Shown piece after piece: positions 1-6,701 of a DNA stretch of 6,819 nt. The notes beneath the pieces were generated by a model, which saw only the letters and a program-made list of their open reading frames with translations, was not told where the DNA came from and did no database searches. Location of the stretch: contig CAZQEZ010000203.1 in NCBI GenBank assembly GCA_964592475.1, positions 1-6,819 on the forward strand, in the 5' to 3' direction. Position 1 is the first letter of the stretch. The number at the start of each line of letters is the position of its first letter. The DNA comes from CAZQEZ01 sp964592475 (GTDB lineage: Bacteria > Bacteroidota > Bacteroidia > Cytophagales > Cyclobacteriaceae). Made by a program: the position numbers and the translations under genes.

Positions 1-757
1 TTGATTGAATCAAATTAGTGTTTGGCAGATTTTCTTGTTTTTCAACATCAATGCCCGTGATAGAACCGGTTAAATCACGGTATTCTTGCTCTCCATAGCC
101 TATCACCACCAGTTCCTGCAATTGGGTGATATCCTGAACCATAGTCATGTCAATTACTGACCGATTAGCCACTTCCACTTCTTCCGGCGTATACCCTACC
201 GAACTAAAAACCAATGTAGCTCCTGCGGAAACTTCCAGAGAATAGTTGCCCTGAACATCGGTTACGGTTCCATTACTGGTGCCCTTTTCGACCACGTTAA
301 CACCGGGGATACCTTCGTTGTCTTCCATTGAAGTTACCTTACCGGAAATGGTTCGGGTTTGGATGATCTTATCGATCAAAGACGGCATATTTTCTTTTTG
401 ATCTTTCTTCCGCACTGTGATGGTTTCGTTCACCCGCTTAAAAGACAAGTCTGTTTGAGCCGAAATTTCCTTCAATAGTTCATCCATTCGCCAGTTTGAT
501 TTAGAGAGATTGATCATCTTATTTCTCAACTCTTTACTAGTGAAGGCGAAAACAAACTCACTATTGCGTTCAATTTCAGCCAGAGATTTCATCAAATCTT
601 TTTCTCCTTGACTGATACTGATCCTGATCTCGCTCAACTCCTGCTGCTGGGCCTCTACATTAGCGGCCAAAGCAAAAGTAAACGAACTAGTCAATGTCAA
701 TGCATAAATTGCAAGCTTCGACATACATAATAGAATTTTTCGTAACTTTACTTTCAT
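1..757 (-). CDS. SusC/RagA-type TonB-dependent outer-membrane receptor, N-terminal part (runs off the left edge)
   Basis: This is the first 252 codons of a large outer-membrane transporter; members of the family usually have about 1,000 or more residues. Residues 1 to about 37 are a signal peptide with a basic start, a hydrophobic stretch and AANVEAQ near the probable cleavage site. Residues about 45-117 fit an STN (secretin/TonB short N-terminal) domain. Residues about 136-215 are a carboxypeptidase-D regulatory-like domain, with the typical ISGKVT start, a GVNVVEKGTSNGTVTD turn and a SVGYT strand. QELVVIGYG at 214-222 then leads into the TonB plug domain. Such receptors import oligosaccharides or other large nutrients together with a SusD lipoprotein, which would lie beyond position 1. 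The STN domain marks a receptor that also signals, matching the FecR and sigma genes just upstream. The ATG at 757 puts the signal peptide at the N-terminus. No in-frame stop occurs down to the window edge. The substrate cannot be told from this part. Confidence 0.93.
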   Translation of the reverse strand, partial: MKVKLRKILLCMSKLAIYALTLTSSFTFALAANVEAQQQELSEIRISISQGEKDLMKSLAEIERNSEFVFAFTSKELRNKMINLSKSNWRMDELLKEISAQTDLSFKRVNETITVRKKDQKENMPSLIDKIIQTRTISGKVTSMEDNEGIPGVNVVEKGTSNGTVTDVQGNYSLEVSAGATLVFSSVGYTPEEVEVANRSVIDMTMVQDITQLQELVVIGYGEQEYRDLTGSITGIDVEKQENLPNTNLIQS

Positions 758-794
758 AATAGTTTTGATTTTTAAATTGAAACTGTTTTACCTC

Positions 795-832
795 AAAAGC
801 TGAGCACTTTCCCCAAAGCCCGCTCAGCTTTT
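795..832 (-). terminator. Strong hairpin between fecR and susC, possible terminator or attenuator
   Basis: Perfect 11-bp arms, 795-805 and 822-832 (AAAAGCTGAGC pairing with GCTCAGCTTTT), enclose a 16-nt loop that contains a further 4-bp CTTT/AAAG stem. The hairpin begins 3 nt after the fecR stop and lies 37 nt before the susC start. On the transcribed minus strand the descending arm ends in UUUU, but no long U-run follows. It could therefore be a weak intrinsic terminator that limits read-through into susC, or an RNA processing or stability element. The same stem would also form in plus-strand RNA, so the direction is inferred from gene orientation. Confidence 0.6.
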
Positions 833-835
833 GCT

Positions 836-1828
836 TTATTGTATGATTACCTTTTCATCATTTATCTCATATTTAAATTGATAATTATATGATAAACTCT
901 CCATTACTTCTTTTAATGATGGATTATTGAATCTTGCTGTATATTCCCGATTGGCATTCAAGTTCGTTTCCACCTGAAATTCTACCCCATACCAACGTGC
1001 CAATGTTTTCAGGATAGTGCTGATACGATCTTCCTTAAAAAAAAGCTTTTGATCTCTCCAGCCAAGCACCAGATCAGGGTTAAACCCATTTTGTTTTACC
1101 CAACTTCTCTTTTTACTGGAATAAACCAGCATCTGGTCAGGCGTGAGCGTTTCGCTAATGGCCTCTTGTGCATTTGATGACCTGGACACCATCACTTTAC
1201 CTGTGACCACTGCGATTGAGCTTTTAAGTTCCTGCTGGTAAGAACTTACATTAAAAGAAGTACCCAAAACTTGTATGGTAAAATTATCGGTGTTGACCAC
1301 GAAGGGGCGTGAAGCATCTTCCGTGACTTCAAAGAAAGCCTCACCCTCCAAATACACCTGCCTGCTCTTGCCGGTAAATTGTTGCGGAGCTCTTAACCGG
1401 CTGTCAGAATTCAGTTTTACTACCGTACCATCGGGCAAGGTAATGGATAGTTTTTGACCTGGAAGTGCATATTTTTCTATTTGGGTGACCACTTGTAGTT
1501 CCGTTGGTTGCTCAGTTTGCTGAAAATTTAAAATTACCAATCCTGAAGTGAGAGCTATTAATAATATAGCTGCTACTTTAAGCCAGGTTTGCCAGAAATT
1601 TCCTAATGAATTATAATTTTGATTCAATCGACTGGTTGGAGAATTGATAATTTTCTGATAGATTTTCTTTTTTGATGCTTGCAAATCCTTTTGATTCAAT
1701 AGCCAGTTTGCCACCATATGCTCAAACACCTGGCGGTTACTTTCGTCTTCCTGTAGCCAGGCTTTAAAACGAAGCTCCTCTTCGGGGCTAAGGTCTTTAT
1801 TCAAATATTTGATAATCAACTCTTCCAT
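836..1828 (-). CDS. FecR-family anti-sigma factor
   Basis: A 330-residue inner-membrane regulator of normal length for the Bacteroidota FecR family. Residues 1-60 are the cytoplasmic sigma-binding part, starting MEELIIKYLNKDLSPEEE with a conserved-looking FKAWL. Residues 84-101 are one transmembrane segment (KVAAILLIALTSGLVILNF). Residues about 122-215 are the periplasmic FecR domain, with LPDGTVVKLNSDSRL, YLEGEAFFEV and VLGTSFNV. Residues about 259-328 fit the C-terminal DUF4974 domain, with KLFFKEDRISTILKTLARWY. In this family the periplasmic part receives a signal from the STN domain of a TonB receptor and controls the partner ECF sigma factor. Here the sigma gene lies upstream across a 142-bp gap and the SusC-like receptor lies 78 bp downstream, which supports that pairing. 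The ATG at 1828 is chosen because the conserved N-terminal helix starts there. No Shine-Dalgarno sequence is visible, as is usual in this phylum. Confidence 0.95.
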   Translation of the reverse strand: MEELIIKYLNKDLSPEEELRFKAWLQEDESNRQVFEHMVANWLLNQKDLQASKKKIYQKIINSPTSRLNQNYNSLGNFWQTWLKVAAILLIALTSGLVILNFQQTEQPTELQVVTQIEKYALPGQKLSITLPDGTVVKLNSDSRLRAPQQFTGKSRQVYLEGEAFFEVTEDASRPFVVNTDNFTIQVLGTSFNVSSYQQELKSSIAVVTGKVMVSRSSNAQEAISETLTPDQMLVYSSKKRSWVKQNGFNPDLVLGWRDQKLFFKEDRISTILKTLARWYGVEFQVETNLNANREYTARFNNPSLKEVMESLSYNYQFKYEINDEKVIIQ

Positions 1829-1970
1829 ATCAGCAACTTTTTAAGCTGTATATAATAAAGAGCAATAACGGAAGGAGAACCCTTGCTAAAAGCAAAACAT
1901 TTACAATAAATTTAAATATTTGCAATTATAATTAGTATTTTAATATTTTTTAATACTGAATATTGCTAAA

Positions 1971-2591
1971 TTAAAAAGCAATGAGTAGCATGAGAAGGAT
2001 AAAAGCTGACCCGTATATCCAATGGGTCTTGGTTTGATTATCATTAAAATATTGACTGAGTGCTTTGCGAATTGTAGCCAATGCTTTACTGATGTGGCCT
2101 TCAAGCGTTTTTTTTGAAATGCCCAGCTCTTCTGCTGTTTCCTGGTAACTTTTATTCTTATTTTTAATTAGGTCGTAAACCAACCAGCAATGAGGCGGTA
2201 GGGAGGCAATTGCCTGATCGATAATTTGCTGCAGTTCACCATGCAATAAAATTGATTCCGGGTCAATTTGATCAGCTACCTGTACGGCTTCTTGGTAATC
2301 GCTGTATAAGAACTGATTGGGGTTTTTGGAAACTATGCGGAGTGCGGCGTGTTTCACCGATACGTAAAGGTATTTTTCTACCTCTCTGATCTGCTGATTA
2401 CCATCCTGCTTTTCCCAAATGTTAAGAAAGACTTCTTCTACTACATCCTCGGCCAGGTCTTTTGATTTGGTGATGGAAAAGGAGTAGCGATACATTCTTT
2501 CAAATTGTTCAGTATAAACCTTTTCGAACCATTTTCGGAAGGAGGTATTATCAAAAATTTTCTTTCCCTTAGTTTTTTTTAAATCAGGCAT
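1971..2591 (-). CDS. ECF-type RNA polymerase sigma-70 factor with hydrophobic C-terminal tail
   Basis: Reading from the ATG at 2591 gives 206 residues. A longer version starting with TTG at 2612 is possible, but it adds only seven residues (MIKIGFQ) to a lysine-rich N-terminus, so the ATG is preferred. Sigma region 2 spans about residues 19-88, including YRYSFSITKSKDLAEDVVEE and FLNIWEK, the usual core-binding and -10 recognition helices. Region 4 spans about 123-178, with LPPHCWLVYDL and a helix-turn-helix SYQETAEELGISKKTLEGHI for -35 recognition. The last 16 residues (191-206, WIYGSAFILLMLLIAF) are strongly hydrophobic and run to the stop codon, as in a tail anchor. ECF factors of this kind drive nutrient-uptake genes in Bacteroidota and are held in check by the FecR protein encoded next. 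The likely target is the susC transcript downstream, but no promoter match for this sigma was recognised. Confidence 0.92.
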   Translation of the reverse strand: MPDLKKTKGKKIFDNTSFRKWFEKVYTEQFERMYRYSFSITKSKDLAEDVVEEVFLNIWEKQDGNQQIREVEKYLYVSVKHAALRIVSKNPNQFLYSDYQEAVQVADQIDPESILLHGELQQIIDQAIASLPPHCWLVYDLIKNKNKSYQETAEELGISKKTLEGHISKALATIRKALSQYFNDNQTKTHWIYGSAFILLMLLIAF

Positions 2592-2722
2592 TTGAAATCC
2601 AATTTTTATCAAAATTAATAATATTACAGGAGAAAATTTAGGAAATATACTAAATTTGTAGAAAACTCCTTGCTGTGTGCTTAATGATTAGCTTAGAAAA
2701 AGAACAGTAAATAAACCTTAAT

Positions 2723-4537
2723 CTACTTTTCTTCAATAATCTCATACAATCTAATTAAAAATTCTCCCCTGGTCATTTTATTTACTTGTTTGATTAACTG
2801 GGAGTCATCAATATCCATCTTCTCTACCCATTTATCAGCCAATTGCTTATCCATTTTCTTTCCTGGTTGGATGTCGTGGTATGCGTAGGCTGTTGTCCAT
2901 TGTACCTTAGGGGATAATTTGGTAATTCTTTTATTCGGCACTTGATCCGGATCATATAAATCCTGAAACAATCCGCGATTACCCAAGTATTGTACCGCTC
3001 TGAAATAAGGTGAATCCGGACGTAAATCTGAAGTATAGAAAGTAATAGCCCCTAATGAATGTAGCCTTTCCTGTAGCTTTTCCACTTCTACTTCTCGGGG
3101 TTCCACACCATTCTTCACCGCCTGAGCAGCGGCCAATCCGGCAGCCTGCCCTAAAGCAGTCCAAACCGGTTCCATGCGAATTGCGCCAAAGCCAACCCTG
3201 CTTGATGATACCGCTACCGGCACGAACAAACCTTCTACTGTTTTGGGCAGCATTACCGGGTAAGGTATTTGGTATGGCCTGGTAGCGGCACTTAAATTTC
3301 CCAGCAACTTTCTGTCACAGGTATAATAAGTGCCATGACTATTAAAACTATAATCACCAATAGCAACTGCATTGCGGAAAGCAGGAGCCCTGGTACTTCC
3401 TTTTTCCCGAGTTCCGTCTTTTTGGGTATAAACATATTCTCCTATCAGCCTTCTTCCTTCTCTCACATAAATCAACGGTGGAAAATTATTATATGCTTCA
3501 AATTCATCTTTAGGCAAATTCCAGTGTTTCATTTCCTGTTGGATGGCAGGCAACACTTTTTCGTTATTTTGTAAAAAATAAAGAACACCCAGGGTATGTG
3601 CTTTAGCTTTATCCCATACTTGATTTCTTACTCCTGCATTTCCTTCTGGCCACACGTCGGTTTCATTACAAATTTTGATACTCATTATAGAGCCTTTCTT
3701 GTCATTAAAATCTGCTTTATTATTGGGAATCTGCCTGGATGGTCCTTTAATGATATCCTCCAGATCATCGATCGATCCGTCTTTCATGCCATCTATTAAT
3801 ACTTGATAGTCATCCGGGTTGTAATTTTCCGGTTTAGGAATTGGGAGGCTATTTTCAGGATCCTTGCTGAGGGTAACTCTAAAATTATAACATTGTACAT
3901 GCCAGTCTTTGGGCGATGCTGCCGGTTCATCATATTTTTCAGGCCCTTCCGAGCCCAGCGTATATTCGCATCCCGCAGCAGCTAATAAATCACCTTCATA
4001 AGTGGCATCTATAAAAACCATGGCTTGAAAATCCTTCAGTTGATCATTTTCCAGGTCTAATAGTCTGATGCCGGTTAATTTTGTGTTTTTGCTATTTACT
4101 ATTTTCGTATTAACTGAGACCAGTCGATGTTTCAAAATCAGCGCCAAATTATCCTGCTCATTTATCATATTCATAAATATTTTTTTTGCCACCTTGGGCT
4201 CGTAAAAAGCACCTTGCCAGCAATCCTTTACCTGCTGAGAATTGGGGCCATATGTTTGTCTGTAATGGTCTTCCACCCTGTTCATGAATTCCAGCCAGGT
4301 GCCGCCTAACGATTCGAAGGAATGAAAATCAGTGTTGGACAATCCACTGGAGGTGAGCCCTCCCACGTGATCAGTTTCTTCAATCAATGCTACAGATACA
4401 CCCTCTCTGGTGGCATTGACGACCGCAGCTATTCCTGCAGGAGTGCCGCCATAAACGATGACCTCATAATTTTGACTAAATGAATAACTTATGCCAATAC
4501 AGAAAAAAAGCGCCAGGCTTATTATCTTTTTTACCAT
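2723..4537 (-). CDS. Secreted FAD-dependent oxidoreductase (FAD_oxidored, PF12831-like)
   Basis: A complete 604-residue protein with a signal peptide (residues 1-22, hydrophobic core IISLALFFCIGISYSFSQ), so it is probably exported to the periplasm or beyond. The dinucleotide-binding fold follows at once: strand YEVIVYG, glycine loop GGTPAG at 30-35, and acidic strand end ALIEE at 50-54. Further family-like elements are HVGGLTSSGLS at 57-67, FIDATYEGDLLAAAG at 175-189, REGRR at 359-363, and a C-terminal FAD-contacting stretch SSRVGFGAIRMEPVW (445-459) with GQAAGLAAAQA (463-473). Residues about 505-604 are an extra C-terminal part with FRAVQYLGNRGLF and TRGEFLIRLYEII, faintly like an S-layer-homology repeat. 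Relatives are frequent in Bacteroidota carbohydrate-degradation loci and are sometimes labelled xanthan lyase without support. The substrate is unknown. The ATG at 4537 is chosen because the signal peptide begins there. It ends 131 bp before the sigma gene and is probably a separate unit. Confidence 0.9.
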   Translation of the reverse strand: MVKKIISLALFFCIGISYSFSQNYEVIVYGGTPAGIAAVVNATREGVSVALIEETDHVGGLTSSGLSNTDFHSFESLGGTWLEFMNRVEDHYRQTYGPNSQQVKDCWQGAFYEPKVAKKIFMNMINEQDNLALILKHRLVSVNTKIVNSKNTKLTGIRLLDLENDQLKDFQAMVFIDATYEGDLLAAAGCEYTLGSEGPEKYDEPAASPKDWHVQCYNFRVTLSKDPENSLPIPKPENYNPDDYQVLIDGMKDGSIDDLEDIIKGPSRQIPNNKADFNDKKGSIMSIKICNETDVWPEGNAGVRNQVWDKAKAHTLGVLYFLQNNEKVLPAIQQEMKHWNLPKDEFEAYNNFPPLIYVREGRRLIGEYVYTQKDGTREKGSTRAPAFRNAVAIGDYSFNSHGTYYTCDRKLLGNLSAATRPYQIPYPVMLPKTVEGLFVPVAVSSSRVGFGAIRMEPVWTALGQAAGLAAAQAVKNGVEPREVEVEKLQERLHSLGAITFYTSDLRPDSPYFRAVQYLGNRGLFQDLYDPDQVPNKRITKLSPKVQWTTAYAYHDIQPGKKMDKQLADKWVEKMDIDDSQLIKQVNKMTRGEFLIRLYEIIEEK

Positions 4538-4859
4538 CTGAATTAATTATGTTTAAACTTTATACTTGCTTTAATAATTTTTCAAGTTTCTCCTATTTAA
4601 AAATATAAATATCCTATCGATAAGGAATAACTTTTGCTTTTGTCATTGAAAAATACTGCCTTCCAGAAGCTGGCCAAGTAGATCAAAGATATGAATATTG
4701 TAATACAATGAAAATTGGTATTCAGGATTTTAAACCATTTAAAAACCAGATAAAGGGAAAAAGCTTTTAGTTGCCAGCAAAGTGATAAAACAACCTATTT
4801 CATCAAATTAATAACAAGGTAATATTTCAGAATAAAATAATAAAAAATTCAAATCGAAA
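4538..4859. other. 322-bp non-coding gap between the hydrolase relic and the oxidoreductase gene
   Basis: This AT-rich stretch has stops in all frames and no reading frame resembling a protein. The only candidate signal I see is the promoter-like pair at 4684-4714, pointing at the oxidoreductase. A perfect AAAAGCTTTT palindrome lies near 4760 but has no loop or tail that would make it a convincing terminator for the relic. No repeats or RNA gene are recognisable. Confidence 0.7.
4684..4714 (-). promoter_or_regulatory. Candidate Bacteroidota-type promoter for the FAD oxidoreductase
   Basis: On the minus strand, 4691-4684 reads TATCTTTG, an exact match to the Bacteroidota -7 element TAnnTTTG. 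Nineteen bases upstream, 4714-4711 reads TTTT, one mismatch from the -33 element TTTG, and the 19-bp spacing is in the accepted range. Transcription would start near 4677, giving a leader of about 140 nt before the ATG at 4537. In such AT-rich DNA a chance match is quite possible, so this is only a candidate. Confidence 0.35.
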
Positions 4860-5364
4860 TTACTTTCTCACCTTCACTTCCACCGGCCCCAGTAAGCCTG
4901 ATGGCTCCAGTTGGGAATTTTTGTCATAAATGCGATGGGTAACAAAGGTGGTGCGTTGCGAAGGCCGGTTTTCCGGTTGATTGAGCCACCGCGCGGGAAT
5001 TTTGCCAGCGCCTGACCATCCCATTTATATTCAACATCCAATAGTAATTGTTCGTCGCCAATCGGTTGATGGCCGTGTTGGTCACTTGCACTTCCAACTG
5101 ATTTTCTCCATCTTTTACAAAAGTTGTAATATCTGCCTGATAAGGTAGTTTCCAAATATTGGCCACTTTTTTACCATTGATGAAAACGGTTGCCAGGTTT
5201 TTCACTTCACCTAAGTCCAGCATTACCTGCTGGTTTTCCTCCTTGTTGAGGGAGAAATGATTGACATAAAAAGCGGTGCCGGAAAAATAGCGGATATTGG
5301 GTGAAGGATGATTTATCCAGTTAATCAGGGAATCGAATACAACTTCATCGCAGAATATGATTTT
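4860..5364 (-). pseudogene. Decayed C-terminal fragment of a GH106-like glycoside hydrolase (alpha-L-rhamnosidase type)
   Basis: About 165 codons of the C-terminal end of a large hydrolase survive, spread over three frames. The first frame (from about 5349) carries DEVVFDSLINWINHP, YFSGTAFYVNHF, VMLDLGEVKNLATVFINGKK and a beta-sandwich ending LEVQVTNTAINRL. The second (about 5061-4996) carries IGDEQLLLDVEYKWDG and ALAKFPR. The third (about 4995-4860) carries WLNQPENRPSQRTTFVTH and then QLEPSGLLGPVEVKVRK before a TAA. Joined, these follow the usual C-terminal end of GH106-like enzymes: the galactose-binding-like sandwich, an INRLIGDEQ segment and a PSGLLGPV terminus. Such enzymes usually exceed 800 residues, so the catalytic part and the start are missing. 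Upstream of about 5364 is a TGA in the first frame and no sign of the missing domain. The fragment cannot make an active enzyme. The family call rests on remembered motifs; a related GH2-like sandwich is the alternative. Confidence 0.82.
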
Positions 5365-5379
5365 TCATCTTTGTGTATT

Positions 5380-5477
5380 TTATAATTCTTGAAAAACATT
5401 ATCACCAGGCACCAAATTCATCAATTTTCCTTAAAAACCCAATGTAACTGATCGTTATTCACCGAATAGATCTTATC
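5380..5477 (-). pseudogene. Possible second gene relic, unrecognised
   Basis: Between the ATPase stop and the hydrolase relic, the minus strand has an open stretch at 5477-5421 reading DKIYSVNNDQLHWVFKEN before a TGA. In the neighbouring frame, at about 5424-5380, it continues as LMNLVPGDNVFQEL before a TAA. The two pieces join smoothly with a single frame change and their composition is protein-like, which suggests the tail of another broken gene. It does not resemble the end of a GH106 enzyme and I cannot name its family. Chance open frames of this length are common, so this is tentative. Confidence 0.22.
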
Positions 5478-5484
5478 TCAAATT

Positions 5485-6609
5485 TTAACCCAACTGCTGC
5501 ATCCAACGCATCAACAGGGTATCATGAATGGTATAATATTCATCATTAAAAATAATAAATTCTTTGTTAACAAGTGCTTTCATAGCTGTACTTACTGAGC
5601 TTGGTGAACCTAAATCATATTTAGAGATGAAATCTTTGGAAACAGGATTTCTTAGCTCCTCTTCTTTGGCCACGGCAATTAACAATTTCCATTGAAATTG
5701 AGTAAATAATTTTTGATAGGAGGCAAATAAAGGAATCTCCTGCTGTAAAATTTCATGAAATATATCCATTAGTAATACATCGTCGTAGGGAGCTTTTTTG
5801 GCAAATATTTTATTACTAATCAACTGCACATAATAGGTTTGCATTCTTGTCCAGAGAAATATTTTATCGATGATGGGTCTTTCAATAGATTTACTGCTCT
5901 TCTTGAAAAAATTGATAATGAATTCAGCGTAGATTTCCGGTTCCAGCTTTTCCAGAGCTTTCATTTGCACGCTTCGATAAAAGGGTCTTGATTTTTCGCT
6001 GAACATGGATATCATCATTTGCCGATGACTACCTGCAAAAATAAACCTGACCATAGGAAACTGCTGAGACCATTGCCGAAATACGGATTCAGCATTATTT
6101 TCCTGGTAATTGTTGATCTGCTGAAACTCATCAATACAAATTATTATCGGTTTCTTCCGCTTACTCAAGAATTCACCCATTACATCCAATGAAACCGGAA
6201 CAGACTCAGCTGGCAAAAGCTTGAAAGAGATTTTTGGAGTACCATTATAAGGATCTAAGCCTATGCTGGCACCTACAGAACCTAACAGAGAAAATAATCC
6301 AGCACCCAAACCTTTTTGCACACTGCCAAATCTGGAGACGATAGACTGAGCAATTCTACTATTGGCTTCGGATACATTGATGGAGCCTAATAAATCGACA
6401 AAAACCGTTTCCGCCTTCTTATTCTGCTCCATAAAGTTAAATAAATGTTTGATTAATGCTGTTTTTCCTATCCTTCTCCAGGAATAAAGCACTACATTTC
6501 TCTCATTTTCAAGCTGTTCAAGCAGCCATTGCAACTCCTCCTGTCTATTGCAAAAGTATTCCGGACTATGATAACCTGAAATAATAAAAGGATTAGCGGG
6601 TTTTCTCAT
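5485..6609 (-). CDS. AAA/STAND-like ATPase of the archaeal-ATPase type (PF01637-like)
   Basis: A 374-residue cytoplasmic protein, complete, with no signal peptide. It opens with NPFIISGYHSPEYFCNRQEE (residues 6-25), the family's usual lead-in. The P-loop SWRRIGKTAL at 43-52 follows, with serine in place of the first glycine of the Walker A motif, as relatives also often show. The Walker B motif is IIICIDEFQQ at 155-164 (D160, E161), and a sensor-1-like strand FIFAGSH lies at 189-195. FYRSVQMKALEKLEPE at 210-225 fits the lid region. Residues about 300-374 look like a winged-helix domain (SPSSVSTAMKALVNKEFI, then YYTIHDTLLMRWM). Such proteins are widespread in archaea and Bacteroidota; their cellular role is mostly unknown, with STAND-type switching or a mobile-element connection suggested for some. 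No partner gene is adjacent: the leader is repeat-rich and the neighbour downstream is decayed. The ATG at 6609 fits the conserved N-terminus. Confidence 0.88.
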   Translation of the reverse strand: MRKPANPFIISGYHSPEYFCNRQEELQWLLEQLENERNVVLYSWRRIGKTALIKHLFNFMEQNKKAETVFVDLLGSINVSEANSRIAQSIVSRFGSVQKGLGAGLFSLLGSVGASIGLDPYNGTPKISFKLLPAESVPVSLDVMGEFLSKRKKPIIICIDEFQQINNYQENNAESVFRQWSQQFPMVRFIFAGSHRQMMISMFSEKSRPFYRSVQMKALEKLEPEIYAEFIINFFKKSSKSIERPIIDKIFLWTRMQTYYVQLISNKIFAKKAPYDDVLLMDIFHEILQQEIPLFASYQKLFTQFQWKLLIAVAKEEELRNPVSKDFISKYDLGSPSSVSTAMKALVNKEFIIFNDEYYTIHDTLLMRWMQQLG

Positions 6610-6652
6610 TACGTCTTATACGTTACGTTAAATACGTTATGTAAAGTACGTA
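6610..6652 (-). repeat. Cluster of five TACGT motifs directly upstream of the ATPase start
   Basis: TACGT occurs at 6610-6614, 6619-6623, 6624-6628, 6633-6637 and 6647-6651, so start-to-start spacings are 9, 5, 9 and 14 bp. On the transcribed strand the unit reads AACGTA three times, GACGTA once and TACGTA once; the last is a full palindrome. The cluster touches the ATG of the ATPase gene. It may be an operator array or a leader-RNA element, but no binding protein is identifiable. Confidence 0.55.
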
Positions 6653-6662
6653 ATAAAAAACG

Positions 6663-6701
6663 AGAATTTCATCATTATCTTTATCTTTTCTATGAAATTC
6701 T
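6663..6701. repeat. 10-bp perfect inverted repeat in the ATPase leader
   Basis: Arms AGAATTTCAT (6663-6672) and ATGAAATTCT (6692-6701) are perfect reverse complements separated by 19 bp, with the array of TACGT motifs starting 11 bp further towards the gene. The centre-to-centre distance of 29 bp, close to three DNA turns, would suit a dimer or tetramer-binding operator. There is no T-run after either arm, so a terminator is less likely. From about 6702 to the window end nothing else can be assigned. Confidence 0.45.

Noticed and set aside
1275..1457. 60-codon plus-strand open frame inside the FecR gene
   Set aside because: Antisense to the conserved FecR domain and without protein-like motifs of its own.
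1934..1957. AT-rich inverted repeat AGTATT/AATACT after the sigma gene
   Set aside because: Only 6 bp of A/T-dominated stem with a 12-nt loop; too weak to call a terminator in such AT-rich sequence.
2642..2649. TATATTTC on the minus strand as a sigma-gene promoter
   Set aside because: One mismatch in the -7 element and no TTTG-like -33 element 19-21 bp upstream.
2651..2658. TAAATTTG, an exact -7 promoter match on the plus strand
   Set aside because: No -33 element at the right distance and no plus-strand gene downstream; a chance match.
3055..3985. Several plus-strand open frames of 60-79 codons inside the oxidoreductase region
   Set aside because: They lie opposite a well-supported 604-residue protein, have no family features, and are antisense shadows.
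4874..5223. The two overlapping 93- and 99-codon frames as separate small genes
   Set aside because: Each contains only one part of a single hydrolase C-terminus and runs into nonsense after a frame break; they are pieces of one pseudogene.
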